From Streptomyces sp. NBC_01788 (GTDB taxonomy: Bacteria; Actinomycetota; Actinomycetes; Streptomycetales; Streptomycetaceae): 64,000 bases of DNA. The DNA lies in the NCBI RefSeq assembly GCF_035917575.1, contig NZ_CP109090.1, forward strand, positions 434,001 to 498,000, written 5' to 3'. Position 1 is the stretch's first letter. Each line of letters opens with the position of its first letter. The position numbers and the translations under genes are program-made. Positions 42,609-51,259 of the stretch are shown here, piece by piece. The notes below the pieces were generated by a model. It worked only from the letters and a program-made list of their open reading frames with translations. It was not told the DNA's origin and did not search any database.

Positions 42609-42915
42609 CGCAGTCCGCCCCCTTCTGTCGGCTCGGTTTCCTGGTCGGCACACGGCCTCCCGGCGCCGACCAGCACCGACGCCGGAGAACGTTATCACCA
42701 GCCTCCTGCGCCCCGGACTGCCGTGGAGCAGGGGAGGGCGGGAGAAAGATGTAACGTCCATTGACATATTGATGAGGAATGGGCGAATGTTCGGGAGAAC
42801 GTTTTCCCTAACGTCTCCCCAGGCGCCGGACCACTCGGCGCCCTCCGGACGTGGCCGCCCCTGGGCGTCCCCGGAGATCGGTTTCACCCAGGTAAGCGAG
42901 CAAAGGGGCTCTCCG
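42609..42915. promoter_or_regulatory. Divergent promoter region with two AACGTT-centred LacI operators
   Basis: GGAGAACGTTATCACC (42684-42699) lies 76 bases before lacI. GGGAGAACGTTTTCCC (42793-42808) lies about 110 bases before the nucleoside hydrolase TTG and is a 16-bp palindrome with one mismatched pair. Both share GGAGAACGTT and have the CpG centre typical of LacI-family sites, so one repressor could control both directions. Sequence between them (ATGTAACGTCCATTGACATA, about 42750-42769) is AT-rich and promoter-like. Confidence 0.7.
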
Positions 42916-43863
42916 TTGGCCAGAAAGATCATCCTCGACTGCGACCCGGGACACGACGACGCCATCGCCATGCTTCTGGCGCACGGCAATCCCGAGATCG
43001 AGCTCGTGGCCGTCACGACCGTGGTCGGGAACCAGACGCTGGAGAAGGTGACCCGCAACGCGCTGTCCGTGGCCCGTATCGCCGGGATCACCGGAGTGCC
43101 CTTCGCCGCGGGCTGCCCCCGGCCTCTGGTGCGCGACATCGAGACGGCGCCGGACATCCACGGCGAGTCCGGACTCGACGGACCCGTGCTGCCCGAGCCG
43201 ACCCTGGAGCTGGACCGCCGCCACGCGGTCGACCTGATCATCGACACGGTCATGTCGCACGAGCCGGGCGAGATCACCATCGTGCCGACCGCCGGTCTGA
43301 CCAACATCGCGATGGCGGTCCGCAAGGAGCCGCGCATCGCCTCCCGTGTCCGTGAGGTCGTCCTGATGGGCGGCGGCTACCACGAGGGCAACTGGAGCGC
43401 GGTCGCCGAGTTCAACATCAAGATCGACCCCGAGGCCGCGCACATCGTCTTCAACGAGAGCTGGCCGGTCACCATGGTCGGTCTCGACCTCACGCACCAG
43501 GCGCTGGCGACGCCCGCCGTCACCGAGAAGATCGCCGCGGTCGGCACCGCGCCCGCCAAGTTCGTCCTGGAACTGCTGGACTTCTTCGGCGCGATGTACG
43601 AGCAGGCCCAGGGCTTCGAGTTCCCGCCCGTGCACGACCCCTGCGCGGTCGCCTACGTCATCGACCCCGACGTCATGACGGTGCGCAAGGCCCCCGTGGA
43701 CATCGAGCTCACCGGCACGCTGACCCTGGGCATGACCGTGGCCGACTTCCGGGCGCCCGCCCCGGACGACTGCCACACGCAGGTCGCGGTGAAGCTCGAC
43801 CACGAGCGGTTCTGGAACCTGGTCGTGGACGCACTCGAGCGGATCGGCGACGTCCAGGCATGA
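42916..43863 (+). CDS. Nucleoside hydrolase (IU/CU/RihB type)
   Basis: A 315-residue enzyme that splits ribonucleosides into base and ribose. The calcium-binding signature is IILDCDPGHDDAIAMLLAHG at the N-terminus; later come TVVGNQTLEKVTRNAL, VLMGGGYHEGNWSAVAEFNI and VHDPCAVAYVIDPD with the fourth metal Asp. The TTG start at 42916 is inferred from AAGGGG seven bases upstream; the open frame extends farther left through the operator, where residues are not family-like. Its stop overlaps the MFS gene start (ATGA). It feeds ribose to the divergent ribokinase. Confidence 0.93.
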   Translation: MARKIILDCDPGHDDAIAMLLAHGNPEIELVAVTTVVGNQTLEKVTRNALSVARIAGITGVPFAAGCPRPLVRDIETAPDIHGESGLDGPVLPEPTLELDRRHAVDLIIDTVMSHEPGEITIVPTAGLTNIAMAVRKEPRIASRVREVVLMGGGYHEGNWSAVAEFNIKIDPEAAHIVFNESWPVTMVGLDLTHQALATPAVTEKIAAVGTAPAKFVLELLDFFGAMYEQAQGFEFPPVHDPCAVAYVIDPDVMTVRKAPVDIELTGTLTLGMTVADFRAPAPDDCHTQVAVKLDHERFWNLVVDALERIGDVQA

Positions 43864-45302
43864 CCGTTCCCAGCGTTTCCACCACCGACAGACCACCCCG
43901 CTCCGCGCAGGGCTCCCCCGTCCGGATCGGTGTGCTGCTGACCGCGCTGCTCGCCGCGTGCGTGGCCTTCCAGCTCAACGCCAGCATGATCAGTCCGGCG
44001 CTGAAGAGCATGGAGGGATCCCTCCACGCCACCTCGGCCGAGATCGGGCTCACCCAGACCGCGTTCTTCACGTCCGCGGCCCTGTTCTCGCTGTTCCTGC
44101 CGCGACTGGGCGATGTCGTCGGCCGCCGCAAGGTCCTCACCGGCATGCTGGCCCTGATGGCCGTCGGATGTGTCGTCGCCGCGTTCGCGCACAACGTCCC
44201 GGTCCTGTTCGCCGGGCGCATCATCCAGGGCGTGAGCGGCCCGGTCGTCCCGCTGTGCCTGATCATGCTGCGGGAGGAGGTGCCCGAGCCCAAGCGCTAC
44301 GGCACCCTGCTCGGTGTGATCACCGCCTTCAACGGCGGAGTCGCGGGTGTCGACTCCCTCGCGGGCGGCTACCTCGCCGACCACCACGGGTTCCAGTCGG
44401 TCTTCTGGGCGATGGCCGTCGTCGCGGCGGTCGCCACGGCCATGGTCGCGCTGATGAGCCGCGAGTCCAAGGCGCCGGTCGCCGAGCGCATGGACTGGCC
44501 CGGCGTCGTGCTGCTCGTGGTCTCGGTGGGCTCGCTGCTCATCGCGCTGAACGAGGCCGGCAAGCTCGCCGCGGCCAACTGGCCGCTGATCGCCCTGCTC
44601 GTGGTCGTCGCCGCGGTGGCCTTCGCGCTGTTCTGGCGCACGGAGAACCGCAGCGGGCATCCGCTGGTCGCCACGCATCATCTGCGGCAGCGCTCCACGT
44701 GGGCGCTCCTGCTCACGACGGTGCTCACCATGACGGGTGTGTTCGCCGTCATGAACGGGCTGATCCCCGCGTTCGCCGAGGACGCGCAGGCGGGACTCGG
44801 CTTGTCCGCGCAGCAGTCCGCGTGGTGGACCCTCACGCCGTACGCCCTGGCCGGGCTCGCCATGGGTCCGATCGCCGGCCGGCTGGCCGCCACCTTCGGG
44901 TACGGCCGGATCCTGCGCATCGGTCTCGTCGGAGCCGCGGCAACCGTGGTCCTGATGATCCTCACGCTGCACGGCCATTCACGGGCCATGCTGCTGACGG
45001 CGTCCATCCTGGTGGGGATCACCTACGCCGGGATCGGGAACATCGTGCTCAACGGGCTCGGCATCGTGCTGTCCCCGCGTGAGAACCCCGGGTTCCTGCC
45101 CGGTCTGAACGCGGGCGCGTTCAACCTCGGCGCCGGTCTGAGCTTCGCGGTGCTGTACGCGGTGAAGACCGCGGCGGCCCCCGCGGATCCGTCGTCGACC
45201 GGCGACTACACCACCGCCATGATCACGGGTGCGGTCATCATGGCCGTCGCCGTCGTGACGTCGTTCCTCATCCCCAAACCGGTGGCTGCGGAAGCGCGTT
45301 GA
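43860..45302 (+). CDS. MFS transporter, probably for nucleosides
   Basis: A 480-residue major facilitator with about 14 transmembrane helices (DHA2-like topology). The MFS motif between helices 2 and 3 is LPRLGDVVGRRKVL, and motif C-like Gly/Pro residues occur in GRIIQGVSGPVVPLCLIMLREEVP. The start overlaps the nucleoside hydrolase gene by 4 bases, so uptake and hydrolysis are coupled. Fourteen-helix MFS proteins are often exporters, so nucleoside import is inferred from context rather than from sequence. A strong terminator follows nine bases after the stop. Confidence 0.88.
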   Translation: MTVPSVSTTDRPPRSAQGSPVRIGVLLTALLAACVAFQLNASMISPALKSMEGSLHATSAEIGLTQTAFFTSAALFSLFLPRLGDVVGRRKVLTGMLALMAVGCVVAAFAHNVPVLFAGRIIQGVSGPVVPLCLIMLREEVPEPKRYGTLLGVITAFNGGVAGVDSLAGGYLADHHGFQSVFWAMAVVAAVATAMVALMSRESKAPVAERMDWPGVVLLVVSVGSLLIALNEAGKLAAANWPLIALLVVVAAVAFALFWRTENRSGHPLVATHHLRQRSTWALLLTTVLTMTGVFAVMNGLIPAFAEDAQAGLGLSAQQSAWWTLTPYALAGLAMGPIAGRLAATFGYGRILRIGLVGAAATVVLMILTLHGHSRAMLLTASILVGITYAGIGNIVLNGLGIVLSPRENPGFLPGLNAGAFNLGAGLSFAVLYAVKTAAAPADPSSTGDYTTAMITGAVIMAVAVVTSFLIPKPVAAEAR

Positions 45303-45310
45303 GCACGCGA

Positions 45311-45340
45311 GCCCCGTCGGGAGTTCTCTCCCGACGGGGC
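45311..45340 (+). terminator. Terminator after nucleoside operon
   Basis: GCCCCGTCGGGAG (45311-45323) and CTCCCGACGGGGC (45328-45340) form a perfect 13-bp stem with a TTCT loop, immediately after the MFS gene. Confidence 0.8.
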
Positions 45341-45359
45341 CCGCGCCTAGAGCTCCCGC

Positions 45360-45728
45360 ATGACGAGTGACGAGCGGGAGCAGGCCGTGAAGGCGGCCAT
45401 CGACGGAGAGTTGCTGCTTCTCGATCCCGAGGTACGTGCCTCCCCGGCCCGTGTCCTGGAACTGCTTGACCCGGAGTTCACCGAGATCGGGACCTCTGGA
45501 CGCCGGTGGGACGTGAAGTCGATCCTCGCGGTGACGAGCGGCGGCTCCGTCTCCCCGGAATCCCCTGTCGAGGTCAGCGAGATGTCCGAAGCCGTCCTTG
45601 CCCCAGAGCTCGTCCACCTCAAGTACTTCACCGACTACCAGGGCCGCCGCGTATGGCGAAGCTCCCTGTGGCGGCTGACGGAGACCGGCTGGCGCTTGTA
45701 CTTCCACCAGGGCGCCCTGGCCGCCTGA
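45360..45728 (+). CDS. DUF4440 / NTF2-like small protein
   Basis: A 122-residue cone-shaped NTF2-like protein: an N-terminal helix (VKAAIDGELLLLDPEVRASP), LLDPEFTEIGTSGRRWD (typical DUF4440 strand and turn), and C-terminal sheet RRVWRSSLWRLTETGWRLYFHQ. This pattern matches small proteins of the DUF4440 family, some of which are hydrolases or binding proteins. The ATG at 45360 lies 20 bases after the terminator stem, with GAGCTCCCGC before it and no strong ribosome site. Convergent with the peptidase gene. Confidence 0.85.
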   Translation: MTSDEREQAVKAAIDGELLLLDPEVRASPARVLELLDPEFTEIGTSGRRWDVKSILAVTSGGSVSPESPVEVSEMSEAVLAPELVHLKYFTDYQGRRVWRSSLWRLTETGWRLYFHQGALAA

Positions 45729-45776
45729 GTTCCCTCACCCCCGCGGGCGGCGCGGAGGTGAGGGCGGGGGCAGCGG

Positions 45777-47102
45777 TCAGCAGCTCTGCCAAAGGCGGGT
45801 CATCACCCGGACGCCGAAGCGGAGGCCTTCGAGGGGGACTCGTTCGTCCACGCCGTGGAAGAGGCGGCCGTAGTCGAGGTCGTGGGGCAGTTTCAGGCCC
45901 TTGAAGCCGAAGCAGCGGATGCCGAGCTTCGTGAAGGCCTTCGCGTCGGTGCCGCCCGGGTTGCAGTACGGCACCGGGTGACCGTCGGGGTCCTCGGCGC
46001 GTACGGCCGCGCACATCGCGTCGACGAGGGGGCCGTCGAAGGTGGTCTCCATGGCGATGTCGTGGTTGACCCACTGCCGGCTGACCGACGGCAGGAGCAA
46101 CTTGTCGATGGTGTCGACGAGTTCCTTCTCATGGCCGGGCAGGAAGCGGCCGTCGACGCGTGCGGTGGCCCGGCCCGGGATCACGTTGGTCTGGTAACCG
46201 GCCGAGAACATGGTGGGGTTGGCGGAGTTGCGCAGCACCACCTGCATGAAGTCGGCGACCGGCCCGAGCTTCGCGAGTTCCGCGTCGAGGTCCTCGGCGT
46301 CGAAGTCGATGTCGACGCCCTGGAGCCGTGCCGCCTCCGCGAGCAGCGCGCGCACCGGTTCGATCAGGCGGATCGGGAAGGTGTGGCGGCCGATGCGGGT
46401 GAGCGACTCGGCGAGGTCGGTGACCGCGTTCTCGTCGTTGGGCGAGGAGCCGTGGCCCGCGCGGCCGGTGGCCGTCAGTTCCATCCAGGCCATGCCGCGC
46501 TGGGCGTTCTCGATCGGGTACAGCCGCCGGGTGTCGTCGAGCGCGTAGCTGAACCCGCCGCCCTCGCCGATCGCCTCGGTGACGCCGGCGAACAGCTCGG
46601 GCCGGTGCTCGACCAGCCAGTGCGCGCCGTACCTGCCGCCCGCCTCCTCGTCGGCGAGGAAGGCCAGGACGATGTCGCGGGACGGCCGGGTGCCGGTTCG
46701 GGCGAAGTGCCGGGCGGTGGCCAGCATGACCGCCACCGTGTCCTTCATGTCGATGGCGCCCCGGCCCCACAGGTAGCCGTCGTGGATCTCGCCGGAGAAC
46801 GGCGGGACCTGCCACTCGTCCGGGTCGGCCGGTACGACGTCCAGATGGCCATGGACGAGCAGGGCCCCACGGTCCGGCTCGCGGCCCGGGATGCGGGCGA
46901 CGACGTTGGCGCGGCCCGGCGCGCTCTCCACCAGCTCCGAGGTGATGCCGGCCTCGGCCATCAGCTCGACGACCCGGTCGGCGCAGGCCCGCTCGTCGCT
47001 GGTGGGGTTGGAGGTGTCGAAGCGGATCAGCTCCGCGCACAGTTCGATGGCCTCGCGCTGTGCCTCCTCGGAGGCGGCGGCGAGTGCGGGGGTGGTGCTC
47101 AT
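45777..47102 (-). CDS. M20/M28-family zinc peptidase (ArgE/DapE/CPG2-like)
   Basis: A 441-residue cytoplasmic dizinc peptidase or deacylase. Metal ligands are in LLVHGHLDVVPADPDEWQVPP (first His/Asp), RGAIDMKDTVAVML (bridging Asp), FLADEEAGGRYGAHWLV (catalytic Glu pair) and C-terminal GIRCFGFKGLKLP region. The dimerisation lid (about 195-320) has AGHGSSPNDENAV. The ATG overlaps the NCS1 transporter stop (ATGA), so it is last in DUF1177-transporter-peptidase. Likely substrates are short peptides or N-acyl amino acids brought in by the transporter; inference from context. Confidence 0.93.
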   Translation of the reverse strand: MSTTPALAAASEEAQREAIELCAELIRFDTSNPTSDERACADRVVELMAEAGITSELVESAPGRANVVARIPGREPDRGALLVHGHLDVVPADPDEWQVPPFSGEIHDGYLWGRGAIDMKDTVAVMLATARHFARTGTRPSRDIVLAFLADEEAGGRYGAHWLVEHRPELFAGVTEAIGEGGGFSYALDDTRRLYPIENAQRGMAWMELTATGRAGHGSSPNDENAVTDLAESLTRIGRHTFPIRLIEPVRALLAEAARLQGVDIDFDAEDLDAELAKLGPVADFMQVVLRNSANPTMFSAGYQTNVIPGRATARVDGRFLPGHEKELVDTIDKLLLPSVSRQWVNHDIAMETTFDGPLVDAMCAAVRAEDPDGHPVPYCNPGGTDAKAFTKLGIRCFGFKGLKLPHDLDYGRLFHGVDERVPLEGLRFGVRVMTRLWQSC

Positions 47103-48505
47103 GACGCTCCTACGGGGGCCGTGCCGGTGGCGGCCGGGGACTGCCCGGTGCCGTCGGCGGCCTCGTCGTCGAGGGTGGTGGTGCCGTAGGTCCTGATCCA
47201 GCCGGCGAGTCCGAGGACGCTGTACAGGACGAAGGCGGTCAGCAGGGAGTTGAGTGCGGGGATGCCGCCGTCGTAGAACTTGCCGACGCAGAACGCCGCG
47301 GCCCAGATGACCAGGGACATCGGCACCCAGACCGGTGAGGTGGCGGGCAGGGTCTGCGTCTCGCGGGTGGCGTCGAGCGGTCCGCGCATGCGGCGCACCA
47401 CCCAGTACTCGGCGACGATGATGCCGCCGACCGGCGGGATGGCCACGCCGAGCACCGACAGGAAGTCGGTGAAGTGGGTCATGATGCCGACCGCGGACAG
47501 CAGGGTGCCGGCGAGGCCGAGGACGATGGTCACCGCGCCTCGGCGCAGGCGCTTGCGGAAGACGACCTGGAAGAAGTTCACGACGCCGAGCGAGGAGCCG
47601 TACAGGTTCCAGTCGTTGATCTTCGCCGTGGACATCAGGACGACCAGCACACCGAAGACGCCGGAGGTGGAGAGCACGATCTGGGAGACCTGGTTGCTGC
47701 CCACCAGATGACCGAGCAGGACACCGGTCATGCCGACGATGTACTCGGACAGGATCATGGAGGAGGCGCTCTGCACGAAGACGTGGGCGCCCTTCTTGTT
47801 GTAGCGGGTCATCTCGGGCGCGACGATCGCGCCGGTCATGAAGCCGCCCGCGATGGCGGTCGCGGCGACCGACAGCGGGATCGCCGGGCCGGGGGCCGGC
47901 GAGTGGACCAGGTCCGAGATGGAGTGCTTGGTCAGGGCGTCGGTGACGGACCAGGCGACCATCGCGAAGAACAGCGGGGTGACGATCTTCGCGAAGACCG
48001 CCATGTACCGGAAGCCGAAGACCACCAGGACCGTGATGGCCAGGCCGGCGACGACGCACCACAGCCACGAGGGGCCGCCGACCAGGGCGGAGACGCTGTT
48101 GCCGAAGATCGTGTTCTGCACTCCGAACCAGCCGACGAGGCTGATGGAGATGACGAGGCTGACCAGCGCGGAGCCGTTGCGGCCGAAGCCGACCCAGCGG
48201 GTCAGCAGCGGGGTCGCGAGGCCCTCGCGCATACCGGCCAGGCCGATCGCGAAGATCACGACTTCCAGGATCACGGCGCCGAGGGTGAAGGCGAGGAGCG
48301 CGTTGCCGAAGGACATTCCGACACCGATGGTGGCGCCGAGCGTGAACTGCGAGATCGATCCGGACTGGGCGAGCCACTGGAGCAGCATCGTCCAGAAGCC
48401 GAGCCGTTCGTCGCGCGGGACGCGGGCGAGGGCGTAGTCGTCGCTGCCCAGGGCTCTTGGGCCGGCGGTGTCCGGGGAGGTGGCGGTGTTCTTGTGTGCG
48501 GCCAT
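47099..48505 (-). CDS. NCS1-family cytosine/purine/hydantoin permease-like transporter
   Basis: A 468-residue transporter with about 12 helices and the NCS1 (PF02133) layout: a polar N-terminus, then ERLGFWTMLLQWLAQSGSIS, and GASIGVGMSFGNALLAFTLG-like helix 1. The core binding helix is VTDALTKHSISDL, followed by SVAATAIAGGFMTGAIVAPEMTRYNKKG. ATG 48505 has GGGAG eight bases upstream; a GTG at 48511 overlapping the DUF1177 stop is the alternative. Substrates of this family include nucleobases, allantoin and hydantoins. Here, beside a peptidase and DUF1177, a cyclic amide or amino-acid derivative is plausible. Confidence 0.88.
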   Translation of the reverse strand: MAAHKNTATSPDTAGPRALGSDDYALARVPRDERLGFWTMLLQWLAQSGSISQFTLGATIGVGMSFGNALLAFTLGAVILEVVIFAIGLAGMREGLATPLLTRWVGFGRNGSALVSLVISISLVGWFGVQNTIFGNSVSALVGGPSWLWCVVAGLAITVLVVFGFRYMAVFAKIVTPLFFAMVAWSVTDALTKHSISDLVHSPAPGPAIPLSVAATAIAGGFMTGAIVAPEMTRYNKKGAHVFVQSASSMILSEYIVGMTGVLLGHLVGSNQVSQIVLSTSGVFGVLVVLMSTAKINDWNLYGSSLGVVNFFQVVFRKRLRRGAVTIVLGLAGTLLSAVGIMTHFTDFLSVLGVAIPPVGGIIVAEYWVVRRMRGPLDATRETQTLPATSPVWVPMSLVIWAAAFCVGKFYDGGIPALNSLLTAFVLYSVLGLAGWIRTYGTTTLDDEAADGTGQSPAATGTAPVGAS

Positions 48506-48507
48506 GA

Positions 48508-49461
48508 TCACGACTCCCTGGGTGCGCGGCCGAGGGTCTGCAGGTGTGCCAGCGAGCCGTAACGGGACACGAGCCGGCCGAACTCCACGTCGTCGTAAAA
48601 GTCCAGGCGTCCGCCGCCGTAGGCCTTCGCGGTCTCGACGGCGAACCGGGCGGCGGCCGCGATGTCGCTCTCGTGACTCGCGCCCGTCTGGCAGCCGGGC
48701 ACCGCCGCGGCCGAGGTGACCGCGAGGCCGACGACCGGGGCGGACGTCGCCGTGGCCGGCTGAAGGATCGAATTGATGTGGTGTACACCGTTACCGTACG
48801 GGGTGATGTCCTGAGTGGTCACCGGGTACGTGACCAACGGCTCACCGGTCACCACGGCCAGCAGCTCCCCCATCTGCTCGCTGACCTTGAGCACCCAGCC
48901 CTCCTTGACGGTGGGCGACAGGGCCAGGCCCTTGTGGTTGATGATCCGGTTGCCCTTGGTGGTGTCGATGGAGAGCACCGCCTCCATCGCGTCGGTGACC
49001 TCGTGCCGGTTCATGGTGGCGATGTCGACCGGCGAGTCCATGAACGGCACCGGGTCGTGCGGTGCGGTCGGGGCGTTCGGGCAGATGTGGGTGGCCACGA
49101 TCACGTCGCCGTCGAGCACGTCGCCGCGGCGGCGCATGTCCAGCAGCTTGGCGGCGGTGGCGATCGCGGCGATCGCGCCGTCCGCGTCGGAGACCAGGCC
49201 GGTGATCTCCGGACGGGCGCCCACGCCGCCGAGCCGCCCGACCACGCCGAGGGTGCGCGAGGTGCCGCCGCGGCCGCGGCCGGTGCGGCCCGGCACGCGC
49301 ACGAGGACGAAGTCCGTGGCGCCCCGCTCGCCGGTGACGGTGGTGACCTGGGCGCCGGAGCCGGCGGGGCCCGCCACGGAGTCGAGGTAGGCGGCGACTC
49401 CCTTGCCGTCGGCATCGGGATCGTCCAGCAGATCCACGATGTCCAGGACGTACTTCAACAT
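48508..49461 (-). CDS. DUF1177 family protein
   Basis: A 317-residue protein matching the DUF1177 family along its length: MLKYVLDIVDLLDDPDADGK, then GARPEITGLVSDADGAIAAI, VIVATHICPNAPTAPHDPVPFMDSPVD and C-terminal ARFAVETAKAYGGGRLDFYDD. The His/Asp-rich THICPNAP and GNGVHHIN blocks could bind a metal or substrate. Family function is not known; it recurs beside peptidases and transporters. The ATG has AGGAG nine bases upstream. First gene of the transporter-peptidase operon and divergent from the iclR gene. Confidence 0.9.
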   Translation of the reverse strand: MLKYVLDIVDLLDDPDADGKGVAAYLDSVAGPAGSGAQVTTVTGERGATDFVLVRVPGRTGRGRGGTSRTLGVVGRLGGVGARPEITGLVSDADGAIAAIATAAKLLDMRRRGDVLDGDVIVATHICPNAPTAPHDPVPFMDSPVDIATMNRHEVTDAMEAVLSIDTTKGNRIINHKGLALSPTVKEGWVLKVSEQMGELLAVVTGEPLVTYPVTTQDITPYGNGVHHINSILQPATATSAPVVGLAVTSAAAVPGCQTGASHESDIAAAARFAVETAKAYGGGRLDFYDDVEFGRLVSRYGSLAHLQTLGRAPRES

Positions 49462-49624
49462 GGGCAGCTTCTCCTGATCCGCACCTGAGGCGGTGCTGAC
49501 AGAAGATTCGGGATCCGTTAACCTTCTTCGCAACTGTTTCCCGTTATCTGCAATTCAGGTCTGAATGGCGAGATGGGCGGAGGGACGGACGTCCAGTGCG
49601 GACGTCATGCGGAGAGGAGTTGCC
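49462..49624. promoter_or_regulatory. Divergent promoter region, DUF1177 operon and iclR-pepE
   Basis: A 163-bp gap with an AT-rich core (GTTAACCTTCTTCGCAACTG and CGTTATCTGCAATTC, about 49517-49557). It is the probable binding region for the IclR protein. I see only imperfect inverted repeats, so no exact operator is called. Confidence 0.45.
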
Positions 49625-50446
49625 GTGCCTGACATCCCCGTCGACCGGAAGACCCCGGCCGGGGCGCTGCAGACCGTCGACCGCGCCCTGCTGGTGCTGC
49701 TGGCCTTCGAGCGCACCCGGCCCGACTGGGGCGTGACGGAGGTGGCCACCGAGTTCGGCTGGGACACCTCGGTCGCGCAGCGGCTGCTGTCCACGCTGGC
49801 CGGGCGCGGCTTCCTGGTGTCGGATCCGGCGACCCGCCGCTACCGGATCGGTCCCGCCGCGCTGCGGCTCGGCCGCCTCTGGGAGCGCTCCGGCTCGCTG
49901 GAACTGCTCGCGGAGCCCGTCCTCCAGGAGCTGCGCGCGGCGACCGGCGACACGGTCCTGTTCTGTCTGCCCGACAGCTTCCACATGCGGTGCGTGGCGG
50001 CGGTCGAGGGCGAGGAGGGGCCGCTGCGGTACTACCCTCTGGTCGGCGAGCTGTATCCGGCGCACGCGGGGGCGACCAGCAAGTCGTACTACGCGTTCCT
50101 GCCCGACGAGCAGCGCCACCGGCTGTTCCGGGGACGTCCCATGGCCCGGTTCACGGAGCGCACGGTCACCGACCCCGACCAGCTGGAACGCGAGTTCCGT
50201 CAGGTGCGGGCGCAGGGGTACGCGTGGACGGTGGGCGAGTACGACGCGGGCATCGGCACTGTCGCCGTGCCGGTCTTCCTCGGCGCCGAGCCCTACGGCA
50301 GTCTCAGCCTGGGGGCCGCCGGGGAGCGTTTCCCGGACGGTCCCGAGGACCGGCTCGACGCGCTGCGCAAGGCGGCCCGCCTGCTGGAACAGCGGCTGAC
50401 GCACCCGCCCCAGCACCACCGCCGCCCGCGCGGCCGTACAGCCTGA
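49625..50446 (+). CDS. IclR-family transcriptional regulator
   Basis: A 273-residue regulator. The N-terminal winged helix (about residues 12-75: ALQTVDRALLVLLAFERTRP, GVTEVATEFGWDTSVAQRLLSTLAGRGFL) is followed by the GAF-like IclR ligand domain (about 85-262; LELLAEPVLQELRAATGDTV, HAGATSKSYYAFLPDEQ, AVPVFLGAEPYGSLSLGAAG). The GTG at 49625 has GAGAGGAG seven bases upstream and is preferred to ATG 49565. It lies between two divergent units of the same pathway: DUF1177-transporter-M20 on one side and pepE on its own side. The Trp-rich GWDTSVAQ helix departs from the usual IclR recognition helix. Confidence 0.9.
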   Translation: MPDIPVDRKTPAGALQTVDRALLVLLAFERTRPDWGVTEVATEFGWDTSVAQRLLSTLAGRGFLVSDPATRRYRIGPAALRLGRLWERSGSLELLAEPVLQELRAATGDTVLFCLPDSFHMRCVAAVEGEEGPLRYYPLVGELYPAHAGATSKSYYAFLPDEQRHRLFRGRPMARFTERTVTDPDQLEREFRQVRAQGYAWTVGEYDAGIGTVAVPVFLGAEPYGSLSLGAAGERFPDGPEDRLDALRKAARLLEQRLTHPPQHHRRPRGRTA

Positions 50447-50475
50447 AGCACCGAACCCATGGTGAGGAACACCCC

Positions 50476-51204
50476 TTGAACCTGCTGCTCCTGTCCAACT
50501 CCACCCAGTACGGCCGTGGTTACCTGGAACACGCCCTCGACACCGTGACCGCGTTCCTGCCGGACCGGGCACGGCTCGCGTTCGTGCCGTACGCGCTCGC
50601 CGACCACGACGCCTACACCACCAAGGTGCGCGACGCGCTCGCCGGGGCCGGCATCGACGTGCACGGGGTGCACGAGGGCGGTGACCCGGTCGGCCGGCTC
50701 GCCGAGGCGGACGCCGTGTTCGTCGGCGGCGGCAACTCCTTCCGGCTGCTGACCGCCCTGTACCGGACGGGTCTGCGGGATGCTCTGATCAAGGCGGTCG
50801 GGGACGGGCTGCCGTACATGGGCGCCAGCGCGGGCACCAACATGGCCGCGCCCACGCTGCGCACCACCAACGACATGCCGATCGTCCAGCCTCCGTCCTT
50901 CGAGGCGCTGGGTCTTGTCCCGTTCCAGATCAACCCGCACTACCTGGACCCCGACCCGGGCTCCACGCACAAGGGCGAGACCCGCGAGGAGCGCCTGACG
51001 GAGTTCCTCGAGGAGAACGACGTGCCGGTCCTCGGCCTGCGCGAGGGCTCCTGGCTGCGCGTGACGGGAACCCACGCCGAGATCGGCGGCGGGAGCGCCG
51101 CCCGCCTCTTCTCCCGCGGCACGGCACCGCGCGAGATCCCGGTCGGCACGGACGTCTCCGAACTGCTCACCATCGCCCCGGAGTACGACACACCGGCGCG
51201 GTAG
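50476..51204 (+). CDS. pepE: Dipeptidase E (alpha-aspartyl dipeptidase, peptidase S51)
   Basis: A 242-residue cytoplasmic serine peptidase that hydrolyses Asp-X dipeptides. The signature is YMGASAGTNMA with nucleophile Ser near 118, after DAVFVGGGNSFRLL. The His/Glu side includes PFQINPHYLDPDPGSTHKGE, and the C-terminus has VLGLREGSWLRV. The TTG start at 50476 has TGAGGAA eight bases upstream and begins exactly at the family N-terminus (MNLLLLSNST). It lies 29 bases after iclR, so they form a transcript. With the dipeptide ABC transporter next door it suggests aspartyl-peptide scavenging. Confidence 0.93.
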   Translation: MNLLLLSNSTQYGRGYLEHALDTVTAFLPDRARLAFVPYALADHDAYTTKVRDALAGAGIDVHGVHEGGDPVGRLAEADAVFVGGGNSFRLLTALYRTGLRDALIKAVGDGLPYMGASAGTNMAAPTLRTTNDMPIVQPPSFEALGLVPFQINPHYLDPDPGSTHKGETREERLTEFLEENDVPVLGLREGSWLRVTGTHAEIGGGSAARLFSRGTAPREIPVGTDVSELLTIAPEYDTPAR

Positions 51205-51259
51205 CGCCGGGAGCGAGCCGAAGGAGAACCGCCACCGCGCCGGGGGAAGCGGTGGCGGT

